DNA of 64,000 nucleotides from CAVVXN01 sp963772585. Its GTDB lineage: Bacteria > Planctomycetota > PLA2 > JAEUHO01. How positions within the stretch are numbered: position 1 is the stretch's first letter; the number at the start of each line of letters is the position of its first letter. The notes beneath the pieces are model-generated. The model saw only the letters and a list, made by a program, of their open reading frames with translations, made no database searches and was not told where the DNA came from. Below are positions 16,737 to 24,688 of this stretch, one piece after another. Both the position numbers and the translations under genes were made by a program. The DNA is taken from the NCBI GenBank assembly GCA_963772585.1, contig CAVYXV010000007.1, positions 620,001 through 684,000 of the forward strand, read 5' to 3'.

Positions 16737-17886
16737 GCGCCCGGAGCCGGAGGGCGGCGTCGGCGACGCGGTCGATCGCGGCCTCGACCTCCTCGGCCGT
16801 GGTGAACCGGCCGAGGCCGAAGCGCACGTTCGTGTCGGCCGCCGTCTTCGGAAGGCCCATCGCTTCGAGCACGTGGGACGACGTCATCGTGGCGCTCGTG
16901 CAGGCGGATCCCGTCGAGAAGGCGAGGCTCGGCACGGCCAGCACGAGCGCCTCGCCCTCCACGCCATCGAGGGTGAGGGCGCTCGCGTGGGGGAGGCGGC
17001 GGGCGACGGCCCCCAGCCGCCGGACGCCGCCGACGCGCTCCTCCAGACCCCGCTCGAGCCCGTCCCGGAGGAGGGCCAGGCGCCGCCACGACGCCACGCC
17101 CCCGGTGCGGACGAGCTCCGCGGCCTTCCCCAGGCCCACCGCGCCGGGGAGGTTCACCGTCCCGCCGCGGAAGGGCCCCTCCGTTCCGCCGCCGAAGATC
17201 CGGGGAACGAGGCGCACGCGGGGCCTTCGCCGCCGGACGTAGAGGGCGCCGATGCCCATGGGGCCGTGGAAGAGGTGGCCGGTCAGGGAGAGGAGGTGGA
17301 CGCCCAGGGCCCCGACGTCGATCGGCGTCCACCCCGCCGCCGCGGTGGCGTCGGCGTGGACGAGCGCGCCCGCTTCCTCGCACGCGGCGGCGACCCCGGC
17401 GATGTCCTGGATCGTGCCGGTCTCGGCGTTCGCGACCTGGACCGAGACGAGCACCGTGTCCGGGCGGATCGCCGCGCGGACCGCTGCCGGATCGACGCGG
17501 CCCTCGCCGTCCACGTCCAGCGCCTCGACCTCCCACCCGCGGGCGGCGAGGCGCGCCAGCCCGTCGAGGACGGCCGTGCGCTCGACCCGGGAGGCGAGCA
17601 CGTGGCGGCCCCGTCCCTCCATCGCCTCCGCGACGCCGAGGACGGCCAGCGCGTCGGCCTCCGCGCCCCCGGACGTGAAGACGATCTCGCGCCCCTCGGC
17701 GCCGATCCAGTCGGCCACGCGGCCCCGGGCGGTCTCCAGCGCCTTCTCGGCGTCCCAGCCGAAGGCGTGGTGGCGGCTCGCGGGGTGCCCGAAGCGCGGG
17801 CCGAGCCACGGCGCCATCTCCTCGGCCACCCGCCCGTCCAGCGGCGTCGTCGCGAGGTGATCCAGGTAGATCCGGTCGGTCGTCAC
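16726..17886 (-). CDS. Cysteine desulfurase homologue lacking the PLP lysine
   Basis: A 386-residue class V aminotransferase-fold protein clearly related to IscS/NifS: YLDHLATTPLD at the N-terminus, NAETGTIQDIA, VHADATAAAGWTPID, GHLFHGPMGIGALYVR, and the mobile sulfur-carrier loop FSTGSACTSA. In active enzymes the segment is GHKxYGPKG, with the lysine bound to PLP; here that residue (205) is Leu. Other PLP contacts differ too: the stacking His of the EHKAV motif is Arg (VERTAV), the second Asn of NNEIG is Ala and the Gln after DATQ is Ala. The PLP-pairing Asp and the loop Cys remain. Desulfurase activity is therefore doubtful; a sulfur-carrier or scaffold role is speculation. The start is GTG, placed by the adjacent promoter element. 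Confidence 0.85.
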   Translation of the reverse strand: MTTDRIYLDHLATTPLDGRVAEEMAPWLGPRFGHPASRHHAFGWDAEKALETARGRVADWIGAEGREIVFTSGGAEADALAVLGVAEAMEGRGRHVLASRVERTAVLDGLARLAARGWEVEALDVDGEGRVDPAAVRAAIRPDTVLVSVQVANAETGTIQDIAGVAAACEEAGALVHADATAAAGWTPIDVGALGVHLLSLTGHLFHGPMGIGALYVRRRRPRVRLVPRIFGGGTEGPFRGGTVNLPGAVGLGKAAELVRTGGVASWRRLALLRDGLERGLEERVGGVRRLGAVARRLPHASALTLDGVEGEALVLAVPSLAFSTGSACTSATMTSSHVLEAMGLPKTAADTNVRFGLGRFTTAEEVEAAIDRVADAALRLRALSP

Positions 17887-17892
17887 GCGGGG

Positions 17893-17900
17893 ATGCTACC
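17893..17900 (-). promoter_or_regulatory. Promoter -10-like element (GGTAGCAT)
   Basis: The TAGCAT core ends 6 nt before the GTG at 17886, so the predicted transcript begins exactly at the start codon. No Shine-Dalgarno site is present. Confidence 0.45.
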
Positions 17901-18008
17901 CCCGGGGCCGCCGGCGGCAGGAAGAGCCGCCATCTCGCCCCGTTCGCTTGCGCCGTCCGTGGGCGGCGGTAGAAACCCCCGCGACCACGGCGGCGGACGG
18001 AGCGCGGA

Positions 18009-19454
18009 TTGCAGTTCAACTCGATCGCCTTCGCCGTCTTCCTCTGCATCGTGTTCGCGGCGTACTGGGCGCTCGGCAGCCGTCGGCGGCAGCTCCAGAA
18101 CGCGCTGGTGCTCCTCGCCAGCTACGTCTTCTACGGGTGGTGGGACTGGCGCTTCCTCTCGCTGATCCTCGTCAGCTCCTTCGTGGACTACCGGGTCGGC
18201 ATCGCCCTCGGGCGGGAACGGCGGGTCCGCGCGCGCCGCCGCCTCCTCGGCCTGAGCCTCGCCGCCAACCTCGGGATGCTGGGCGTCTTCAAGTACTTCG
18301 ACTTCTTCACCACCTCGTTCGCCGACCTCCTCGGCACGTTCGGCGTCGGCGTCCACCCCTTCACGCTCGCCGTCGTGCTCCCCGTCGGCATCAGCTTCTA
18401 CACCTTCCAGACGCTCAGTTACACGATCGACGTCTACCGGGAGAACATCGAGCCCACCCACGACCCCGTGGCCTTCTTCGCCTTCGTCGCGTTCTTCCCC
18501 CAGCTCGTGGCAGGGCCGATCGAGCGCGCCGTCCACCTCCTGCCGCAATTTCAAGAAGAGCGCGCCTTCTCCTACGACCAGGCCGTCGCGGGTCTGCGTC
18601 TGATGGTGTGGGGCTTCTTCAAGAAGATCGTCGTGGCCGACGGCATCGCTCGCTTCGTGGAGGTGGTCTTCGCCGTCCCCGCGAGCGCGGGCGTCGAGCC
18701 CCGGGGGTGGACGGTCGTCGCGGGGGTCCTCGCCTTCTCCGTCCAGATCTACGGAGACTTCTCCGGCTACTCCGACATCGCGATCGGTTGTGCCCGTCTC
18801 TTCGGCTTCGACATCTCCGCGAACTTCCGCACGCCGTACCTGTCGAGGTCGCTCCGCGAGTTCTGGGCGCGGTGGCACATCACCCTCTACTCGTGGTTCC
18901 GCGACTATCTCTACATCCCCCTCGGCGGCAGCCGGGTCTCTCAGCGGCGGTGGCTGTTCAACGTGCTCGTGGTGTTCACCGTCTCCGGCCTCTGGCACGG
19001 AGCGGCGTGGACGTTCGTGGTCTGGGGCGTCATGCACGGCGTGGCGATGGTGGGGGAGGCCCTCGTCCGGCGCCACCGGCCGTCGTGGGCGCTGCCCGCC
19101 TGGCTCGGGCGGCCGCTGGTCTTCGGCTTCTGGACCTTCTCCATGCTCTTCTTCCGCGCCCGGACGATCGGCCAGGCGGGACACCTGCTGGCGAACGCCG
19201 TCCGGGCGCCCGGAAGGCCCTTCGCCGACTTCGTCGTGGAGGCCTTCGGCTCCACCGCGGCGGGCGCGCACGTGCTGCTCTCGGTCCTCCTGCTGTTCGT
19301 CCTCGACGCGGTCATCGGCCGCGACGACGTGAACCGGATCTTCCGTCCCCTGCCCGCGCCGCTGCGGTGGGGGCTGGCCTATGCTCTCGTGATCTGGATC
19401 GTGCTCTTCGGCCGCTTCGGCTCGGCGCCCCAGTTCCTCTACTTCCAATTCTGA
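18009..19454 (+). CDS. MBOAT family membrane O-acyltransferase (AlgI-like)
   Basis: A 481-residue polytopic membrane protein with about ten hydrophobic segments. It carries the MBOAT hallmarks: an N-terminus of the FNSxxF type, AGPIER, YGDFSGYSDIAIG, LREFWARWHITLYSWFRDYLY and the catalytic His of SGLWHGAAW (H330). Such proteins pass acetyl groups across the membrane to cell-surface polysaccharides, as in AlgI or DltB systems. The start appears to be TTG at 18009, giving the family-typical MQFNS beginning. A secreted SGNH-like protein follows 23 bp downstream, the usual partner. The acylated polymer is unknown and no polysaccharide synthesis genes adjoin. Confidence 0.92.
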   Translation: MQFNSIAFAVFLCIVFAAYWALGSRRRQLQNALVLLASYVFYGWWDWRFLSLILVSSFVDYRVGIALGRERRVRARRRLLGLSLAANLGMLGVFKYFDFFTTSFADLLGTFGVGVHPFTLAVVLPVGISFYTFQTLSYTIDVYRENIEPTHDPVAFFAFVAFFPQLVAGPIERAVHLLPQFQEERAFSYDQAVAGLRLMVWGFFKKIVVADGIARFVEVVFAVPASAGVEPRGWTVVAGVLAFSVQIYGDFSGYSDIAIGCARLFGFDISANFRTPYLSRSLREFWARWHITLYSWFRDYLYIPLGGSRVSQRRWLFNVLVVFTVSGLWHGAAWTFVVWGVMHGVAMVGEALVRRHRPSWALPAWLGRPLVFGFWTFSMLFFRARTIGQAGHLLANAVRAPGRPFADFVVEAFGSTAAGAHVLLSVLLLFVLDAVIGRDDVNRIFRPLPAPLRWGLAYALVIWIVLFGRFGSAPQFLYFQF

Positions 19455-19477
19455 GACTCCCGCACCTTCCACCTCCG

Positions 19478-20434
19478 ATGAAGCGCTTCCTCCGAAACGT
19501 CCTGCTCTTCCTCCTCCCCTTCGTGGGGGCCGGCGCCGTGCTGGCGATGCGCCCTCTGGACCGCTCCTTCGCGTACCGCTACCTGAAAGGCGACTGCGGG
19601 GGGCAGGCGCGCTGGATCTACGACCGGATCGTCGAGAACCGGGCGCCGATCGACGTCGCCTTCCTCGGGACGTCGCGCACGATCCGCGCCGTGGACGACG
19701 CGGCGATCGAGCGGCGGCTGGCCGACCGGGGCGTTCCCGTCACGGTCGCGAATTTCGGGTACTGCCGCCCCGGGCGCGACCTCCAGCGGGCGATCGCCGA
19801 CCTCCTCCTCTCCGCCCGGGCCGTCCGCCTCCTCGTCGTGGAAGTGGACGACACGGAGAACCCGAACAGCCACCCGGTGCAGGGCTACATCGCCGAAGGG
19901 GACGCGCTGGTCCCGCCCTTCGGCCTCTGGCATCGCGAGGTGCCTTCGGACCTCGTCCAGGCGTTCGAGGTGCGCTTCGAGGCGGCGCGCCAGCGCCTTC
20001 TGCTGGGCGACGCGGGTCTGAGGCCCTACGATCCGGACCCCCACGGCTTCCGCCCCGTGGGCGAGGGCACCCCGCCCCCCGCCTACCTGGCCCGGCGCCG
20101 CCGCGAGCGGCAGGCCCGCGCCCGGCGGAGCCAGGCCTACTCGCGGCGGACCCTCGCCTTCCCCCGCTACCACCTCCAGGCCATCGCGCGGCGCTGCCGG
20201 GACCAGGGCATCGTGCTGGCGTTCCTCTACCTTCAGTCGTACGGCGAGCCGTGGGCCTCGATGCGCGAGGGGGCCTTCTACCGGAGCCTGGCCCCCGTCT
20301 GGATCCCGCCGCGGGAGGTCTTCGAGGATCCGGCGATGTGGAAGGACGACGCGCACCTCAACGACCGCGGCAGTCGGACGATCGTCCCCTGGTTCGCGGA
20401 CCGGATCGCCGCCGCGCTCCCCGCGCCCCGATGA
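19478..20434 (+). CDS. SGNH-like protein, probable O-acetylation partner of the MBOAT protein
   Basis: A 318-residue protein with one N-terminal signal anchor (about 7-24). It shows SGNH/GDSL-type blocks rather than overall similarity: block I-like FLGTSR with a candidate nucleophile Ser (about residue 65), and a C-terminal DDAHLN with the Asp-x-x-His pair (about 290-293). Partners of MBOAT acyltransferases such as AlgJ/AlgX or PatB use this layout to move acetyl groups to sugars in the periplasm. Arg-rich residues around 200-230 are unusual. The ATG at 19478 follows a short gap after the MBOAT gene; the two are surely co-transcribed. The family call comes from motifs and context. Confidence 0.7.
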   Translation: MKRFLRNVLLFLLPFVGAGAVLAMRPLDRSFAYRYLKGDCGGQARWIYDRIVENRAPIDVAFLGTSRTIRAVDDAAIERRLADRGVPVTVANFGYCRPGRDLQRAIADLLLSARAVRLLVVEVDDTENPNSHPVQGYIAEGDALVPPFGLWHREVPSDLVQAFEVRFEAARQRLLLGDAGLRPYDPDPHGFRPVGEGTPPPAYLARRRRERQARARRSQAYSRRTLAFPRYHLQAIARRCRDQGIVLAFLYLQSYGEPWASMREGAFYRSLAPVWIPPREVFEDPAMWKDDAHLNDRGSRTIVPWFADRIAAALPAPR

Positions 20435-20455
20435 CGTCCCCCCGGCTCCATACCG

Positions 20456-20461
20456 TACAAT
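20456..20461 (+). promoter_or_regulatory. Promoter -10-like TACAAT before the Fe-S carrier gene
   Basis: TACAAT lies 34 nt before the ATG at 20496. An ATGACG 19 nt upstream is a weak -35 candidate. A GGAG ribosome site precedes the gene, so this one would have a normal leader of about 28 nt. Confidence 0.3.
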
Positions 20462-20495
20462 CGCGGTCCTGAATCCCGCTTCGTTCGGAGAAGAC

Positions 20496-20825
20496 ATGGC
20501 GATCACACTCACCACCCGGGCGGTCGAGAAGGTCCGCTCGCTCATGGCGGACCCCGCGCAGAAGGACGCGACGGGCCTGAGGGTCCGCGTGATCGGCGGG
20601 GGCTGCTCGGGACTCAGCTACCAGCTCGCGCTGGAGCGGGAGCCCGCCGAAGGCGATCAGGTCCACGAGATCGAGGGCCTTCGCGTCTACGTCGACCCCA
20701 AGACCTACCTGTTCGTCAACGGCACGGAGATCGACTACCAGGAATCGATGATGGGCTCGGGCTTCGCCTTCAAGAACCCCAACGCCACGGGGTCGTGCGG
20801 CTGCGGGTCGTCGTTCAGCGCCTGA
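20496..20825 (+). CDS. A-type iron-sulfur cluster carrier (IscA/ErpA/HesB family)
   Basis: A 109-residue protein matching the A-type carrier family that takes Fe-S clusters to target apoproteins. All three ligand cysteines are present: C37 in GGGCSGLSY and C101/C103 in SCGCGSSFS near the C-terminus. Length is typical. Which member it is (IscA, ErpA or SufA) cannot be decided from sequence alone. The ATG is placed by the upstream GGAG and family N-terminus. It lies in the same direction as, and some 7 kb from, the Fe-S-rich complex I operon; a functional link is plausible but not shown. Confidence 0.93.
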   Translation: MAITLTTRAVEKVRSLMADPAQKDATGLRVRVIGGGCSGLSYQLALEREPAEGDQVHEIEGLRVYVDPKTYLFVNGTEIDYQESMMGSGFAFKNPNATGSCGCGSSFSA

Positions 20826-20867
20826 CCCTTCCCTCTGGGCGCCGAGTCCCGTTTCCTGCGCCACGGG

Positions 20868-20875
20868 GGTAGGCT
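20868..20875 (+). promoter_or_regulatory. Promoter -10-like element (GGTAGGCT)
   Basis: The core TAGGCT ends 9 nt before the GTG at 20885, giving a predicted leader of about 3 nt. No ribosome-binding site is visible. Confidence 0.4.
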
Positions 20876-20884
20876 CCCCCGATC

Positions 20885-21484
20885 GTGAGCACCGCCCTGA
20901 AGCACTTCCTGGAGCAGGCGGCCCGCGTCAAGCTGCCCCGCTTCGAGACCTGGTTCCCGGGGTGCTTCGACTGGGCGCGGTTCTGCGCCGACGTTCCCCG
21001 CATGGCGGCGCGGGCCGGCGTGGCGTTGCCCCCGGACGAGGGCGACGAGCACGAGCTCGAGCAGCGGGCCCGGACGCTCTTCAAGGCCGGCCACCTGTTC
21101 ACGCTCGCCGTTCTCGCGGCGGGCACGGGGTCCCTGCAGGACCCGGACGTCCTTCTCGAGCGGCTGACCACGCCGCCGGACGAGGACGAGGAGGAGGCCT
21201 TCGAGGCGATGGTCGGCGCGAACCTGGAAGGCGGCGAGCGGCTGCTGGCCGGAGAGGGTGAAGGTCTCCCCGCCGCCGAGGGGGTCGCGCGTCCGGTGGC
21301 GCTCGTCTCCGCCACCTGGCCGGCCGTCGAGCACCTGCTCGAGAGCGATCCCTCCCGGATGCTGGAGCGCGCGGGGCCCGCCGCCGGCGTGCTCGCGGGC
21401 GTCGCCCGGCTTGGGGCGCTCCTCGCGGCGTTCCGCTGGCTCGCCGTCGAGGCGGTGGACGAGGGCTGGCCCCGCCTGGCCTGA
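20885..21484 (+). CDS. Unknown protein, 199 residues, acidic and helical
   Basis: No family recognised. It is cytoplasmic by appearance, without signal peptide or membrane segment. It looks alpha-helical, with an acidic stretch (about residues 55-65 and 98-107, including DEDEEE) and an Ala/Leu-rich C-terminal third. Two Trp and two Cys occur early (WFPGCFDWARFC). The GTG start is supported only by the promoter element immediately upstream and a consistent codon pattern. It stands alone between the Fe-S carrier gene and trxB. Confidence 0.65.
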   Translation: MSTALKHFLEQAARVKLPRFETWFPGCFDWARFCADVPRMAARAGVALPPDEGDEHELEQRARTLFKAGHLFTLAVLAAGTGSLQDPDVLLERLTTPPDEDEEEAFEAMVGANLEGGERLLAGEGEGLPAAEGVARPVALVSATWPAVEHLLESDPSRMLERAGPAAGVLAGVARLGALLAAFRWLAVEAVDEGWPRLA

Positions 21485-21781
21485 CGCGCGGCGGGGACGC
21501 GTGATTCCCACGCCGGTTCGTGAATGTCGCGGGTTGGCCGGCACGATCCGCGAAGCGCGCGACGGGACGGCCCGAAGTCGTGGACCGTCGAGGAGCGACA
21601 GCGCCCTATGGCTCTCGTGCACGTTCCACACGGTGTCCGGGTGCGTCGCTCCGTAGGGTCGCCGACGACGGGCAACCGAGGCTCCGGGCGCGAGACGCCC
21701 GCCAGGGCCGCGCGATTCGACGCCGGTTCGTGGGTCGTGCGGGTTAGCATCCCGGGCTCCCTCTTCCGGAGACGACGGTCG
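21485..21781. other. Non-coding region upstream of trxB with a duplicated promoter-like block
   Basis: This 297-bp gap has no plausible gene. A 30-nt block at 21511-21540 recurs without gaps at 21721-21750 (22 of 30 identical, sharing CGCCGGTTCGTG and GCGGGTT). Only the second copy contains the TAGCAT promoter-like core. Confidence 0.45.
21743..21750 (+). promoter_or_regulatory. Promoter -10-like element of trxB (GTTAGCAT)
   Basis: The core TAGCAT lies 31 nt before the trxB ATG. The predicted leader is about 25 nt and contains a GGAG ribosome site, unlike the leaderless-type genes around it. Confidence 0.35.
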
Positions 21782-22753
21782 ATGAGCGACGCCCACATCG
21801 AGAAGGTCACCATCATCGGGAGCGGCCCGGCGGGCTGGACCGCGGCGATCTACGCCGCGCGCGCCTCTCTCGAACCGCTGGTCTTCGAGGGCGCCCCGTC
21901 GCAGGAGATGATCCCGGGCGGGCAGTTGATGTTCACGACCGAGGTCGAGAACTACCCGGGCTTCCCCGAGGGCGTGGACGGCAAGGAGATGATGGGCATG
22001 TTCCGCCGGCAGGCGGAGCGCTTCGACACGCGCATCGTCACGGACGACATCGTCGAGTGCGACTTCGACGTCCGGCCCTTCCGGCTGAAGTGCGGCGAGG
22101 GGAGCGAGATCCTCACCCACACCGTGATCATCGCGACCGGCGCGAAGGCCAAGTGGCTCGGGCTTCCCAACGAGCAGCGGCTGGCCCAGAGCGGCGGAGG
22201 CGTCTCCGCCTGCGCGGTCTGCGACGGCGCCCTTCCCGTCTTCCGCGACCAGCACCTCGTCGTCGTGGGCGGCGGCGACACCGCCATGGAGGAAGCCCAC
22301 TACCTCACGAAGTTCGCGAGCAAGGTGACGATCGTGCACCGGCGCGACGAGCTCCGGGCGAGCCAGATCATGCAGGACCGCGTCGTGTCCAGCCCGAAGG
22401 TGGAGGTGGCCTGGAACTCGGTCGTCACCGACGTGCTCGGTGAGCACGTGATCTCGGGCGTGGAACTCACGGACGCCCGGAACGGCGAGAAGCGCCGGAT
22501 CGACTGCAAGGGCATGTTCGTGGCGATCGGCCACCAGCCGAACACCGCCTTCCTCGCCGGCCGGATCACGACGGACGAGGCCGGGTACATCGTCCTCGAG
22601 GACCGGGCCCGGACCACCACGAACATCGACGGCGTCTTCGCCGTCGGCGACGTCACCGACAAGGTCTACCGGCAGGCCGTGACCGCGGCCGGCATGGGCT
22701 GCAAGGGCGCCCTCGACGCCGAACGCTGGCTGGCCGCCAAGGGCATCGAGTAG
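21782..22753 (+). CDS. trxB: Thioredoxin reductase
   Basis: A 323-residue FAD/NADPH flavoprotein that reduces thioredoxin. The FAD-binding GSGPAGWTAA (about 13-22), the redox centre CAVCDG (C144 and C147) and the NADPH-binding GGGDTAMEEA are present, as is the closing GVFAVGDVTDKVYRQAVTAAGMG. Length is normal. The ATG at 21782 matches the family N-terminus; in-frame upstream codons to 21524 look non-coding. It lies directly upstream of nuoA, though nuoA has its own promoter-like element. The neighbouring complex I lacks the NADH-oxidising module, so the adjacency is worth noting, but nothing shows that TrxB interacts with it. Confidence 0.96.
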   Translation: MSDAHIEKVTIIGSGPAGWTAAIYAARASLEPLVFEGAPSQEMIPGGQLMFTTEVENYPGFPEGVDGKEMMGMFRRQAERFDTRIVTDDIVECDFDVRPFRLKCGEGSEILTHTVIIATGAKAKWLGLPNEQRLAQSGGGVSACAVCDGALPVFRDQHLVVVGGGDTAMEEAHYLTKFASKVTIVHRRDELRASQIMQDRVVSSPKVEVAWNSVVTDVLGEHVISGVELTDARNGEKRRIDCKGMFVAIGHQPNTAFLAGRITTDEAGYIVLEDRARTTTNIDGVFAVGDVTDKVYRQAVTAAGMGCKGALDAERWLAAKGIE

Positions 22754-22947
22754 CCGCCCGACCCGTCGTACGGAGTCCGGACGAGAACGGAGGCTCTCTC
22801 GCCACGCGGGCGGGGGCCTGCGCTCCCGGCCGCCGCGCGCCTCGCTCCGGGCCCCGCGGGTGGATCGAGGGGGGGCCGGCGCGTCTCCGTGTGGGTGACG
22901 GGTGCCTCCGGTCGCTGGGAACGTGGTCGGCCCGCCATGGGGCGGCT

Positions 22948-22955
22948 GCTAGGCT
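22948..22955 (+). promoter_or_regulatory. Promoter -10-like element of the nuo operon (GCTAGGCT)
   Basis: The TAGGCT core ends 8 nt before the chosen nuoA ATG at 22964, so the leader would be about 2 nt. This also argues against the longer nuoA start at 22889. Confidence 0.4.
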
Positions 22956-22963
22956 CGGCGGGC

Positions 22964-23503
22964 ATGCCCCGTTCGGGGCCTCGGGCGCGCCACACCTTGG
23001 GTTTCGACTTCGCAACCGTCCTCGTCTTCACCCTCGCGGCCGCGGGCTTCGTGGTCGTCACCCTCTTCGTGGCAAGGCTGGTCCTGCGTCCGCGGAGCAC
23101 GGGCGGAGGCGGCAAGCTCCGCATCTACGAGTGCGGCGAGCCCACCGTCGGCGACGCCTGGATCCGGTTCGACATCCGCTTCTACACCGTCGCCCTGATG
23201 TTCGTCGTCTTCGACGTCGAGGTGGCGCTGCTCTTCCCGTGGGGGGTGGTCTTCCGCGATCTCACGGACGCCGGGCTGGGCTGGTTCGCGTTCGCCGAGG
23301 CCACCACCTTCATCGTGATCCTGCTCGCCGGCCTGGCCTACGTGTGGGCCCGCGGCGACATCGACTGGGCCCCGCGTCCCGGCGTGGTCTCCGCGTCGTC
23401 CGACGACAGCGATCGCCCCGGCCGGGCCGGGCGCGTCGTGGCCCGGCACCGGACGGCGGCCGTCCCGCCGGGGCCGGCCGAGGGGGCGCCGCATGCCTCC
23501 TGA
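22964..23503 (+). CDS. nuoA: NADH-quinone oxidoreductase subunit A
   Basis: A 179-residue membrane subunit of complex I with three transmembrane helices. The conserved loop YECGEPTVGDAWIRFDIRFY and the following MFVVFDVEVALLFPW with its helix acidic residues are diagnostic. The ~45-residue C-terminal tail is hydrophilic and longer than in Escherichia coli. The ATG at 22964 is preferred over upstream ATGs because of the promoter element and because earlier residues are not family-like. It is the first gene of an 11-gene operon, and its end overlaps nuoB by 11 bp. Confidence 0.93.
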   Translation: MPRSGPRARHTLGFDFATVLVFTLAAAGFVVVTLFVARLVLRPRSTGGGGKLRIYECGEPTVGDAWIRFDIRFYTVALMFVVFDVEVALLFPWGVVFRDLTDAGLGWFAFAEATTFIVILLAGLAYVWARGDIDWAPRPGVVSASSDDSDRPGRAGRVVARHRTAAVPPGPAEGAPHAS

Positions 23504-24110
23504 GGCTCCCGCCGCGATCGATCCCGAACTCGAGTCCCAGGTCGCTCTGACCCGGCTCGACTGGATCCGCGACTGGGGCCGGCGCAACTCGCTCTGGCCG
23601 GCGTCCTTCGGGCTCGCCTGCTGCGCCATGGAGATGATGGCGACGGCCGCCACGAAGTACGACATCGACCGGTTCGGCGCGGGCGTGTTCCGGGCGTCGC
23701 CGCGCCAGAGCGACGTGATGATCACCGCCGGCACGGTGACCCACAAGATGGCCGCCCGGGTCCGGCGCCTCTACGAGCAGATGCCCGATCCCAAGTACGT
23801 GATCGCGATGGGCGCGTGCACCGTGGGCGGCGGGCCCTACGTCAAGTACGGCTACCACGTCGTGCAGGGCGTGGACCTCGTGATCCCGGTGGACATCTAT
23901 CTGCCCGGCTGCCCCCCGCGCCCCGAGGCCCTCATCGACGCGTTCCGAAAGCTCCAGGACCGCATCCGCGAGCGCGGGGCGACGACGCTTCCCATGTCCC
24001 GGGTCGAGGAGAACCGAAGGCGGGCGCAGGAGCTGATCCGTACGGGGCGGATCCCCGGACAGGTGCTGCCCCCGCTCGGCGACGAGGGCGAGACGGGGGA
24101 GCGGTCGTGA
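23493..24110 (+). CDS. nuoB: NADH-quinone oxidoreductase subunit B
   Basis: A 205-residue peripheral subunit that carries cluster N2, the last Fe-S cluster before quinone. The ligands are visible as the paired Cys of LACCAMEMM, GACTVGGGP and PGCPPRPE. SPRQSDVMI is also family-typical. It overlaps nuoA by 11 bp and its stop overlaps the GTG of nuoC, so the genes are translationally coupled. A ~35-residue charged C-terminal tail extends beyond the conserved core. Confidence 0.97.
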   Translation: MPPEAPAAIDPELESQVALTRLDWIRDWGRRNSLWPASFGLACCAMEMMATAATKYDIDRFGAGVFRASPRQSDVMITAGTVTHKMAARVRRLYEQMPDPKYVIAMGACTVGGGPYVKYGYHVVQGVDLVIPVDIYLPGCPPRPEALIDAFRKLQDRIRERGATTLPMSRVEENRRRAQELIRTGRIPGQVLPPLGDEGETGERS

Positions 24111-24688
24111 GCCCGACGAAGCCCGACGCTCCGGCCCCGCCCCCGCCGGAGGACCCCGTCACGCGCCGGGCCGCGGCGCTCGTCGAGGAGGCGCTCCCCG
24201 GCGCCCTCGTGGAGGTCGTCGCGACCGGCCTCCACCCGCACCTCGTCATCGAGACCGGGCGCCTCCGCGACGTCTGCTGGCTCCTGAGGGACGACGACGC
24301 GACGCAGCTCGACTGCTGCCACCTGGTCTCCGGTGTGGACCGCCCCGCCGACGGCGTGATCGAGGTCGTCTACCACCTCGTCTCCTACGCCCGTACCCCG
24401 GACGAGGCCTACCGCCGGCGCGAAGGCAAGAACGACGCGTGGGTGGCCCTCAAGGTCCGCGTGCCTCGGGACGCGCCCGAGGTCCCGTCGGTCGCCGACA
24501 TCTGGACCGGCGCCGACTGGCACGAGCGCGAGACCTGGGACCTCGTCGGCGTGGTCTTCACGGGACGGCCCGACCTGAGGCGCATCCTCCTGCCCGAGGA
24601 CTGGCCGGGGCACCCCCTGCGGAAGGACTGGGAGTTCCCGGTCTCCTACCACGGCGTGCCGATCATTCCCCCGGAGGCGCAGCCGTGA
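24107..24688 (+). CDS. nuoC: NADH-quinone oxidoreductase subunit C
   Basis: A 193-residue soluble subunit (30-kDa type) of the complex I connecting arm. The diagnostic segment WHERETWDLVGVVFTGRPDLRRILLPEDWPGHPLRKD is complete near the C-terminus in shortened form here: WHERETWD, GRPDLRRIL and GHPLRKD. It is separate from nuoD rather than fused as in E. coli. The GTG start overlaps the nuoB stop (GTGA). The first ~15 residues are Pro-rich and variable. Its stop overlaps the GTG of nuoD. Confidence 0.95.
   Translation: MSPTKPDAPAPPPPEDPVTRRAAALVEEALPGALVEVVATGLHPHLVIETGRLRDVCWLLRDDDATQLDCCHLVSGVDRPADGVIEVVYHLVSYARTPDEAYRRREGKNDAWVALKVRVPRDAPEVPSVADIWTGADWHERETWDLVGVVFTGRPDLRRILLPEDWPGHPLRKDWEFPVSYHGVPIIPPEAQP

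Noticed and set aside
22889..22963. Longer NuoA start
   Set aside because: It would place the promoter-like element inside the gene and add residues not found in NuoA.
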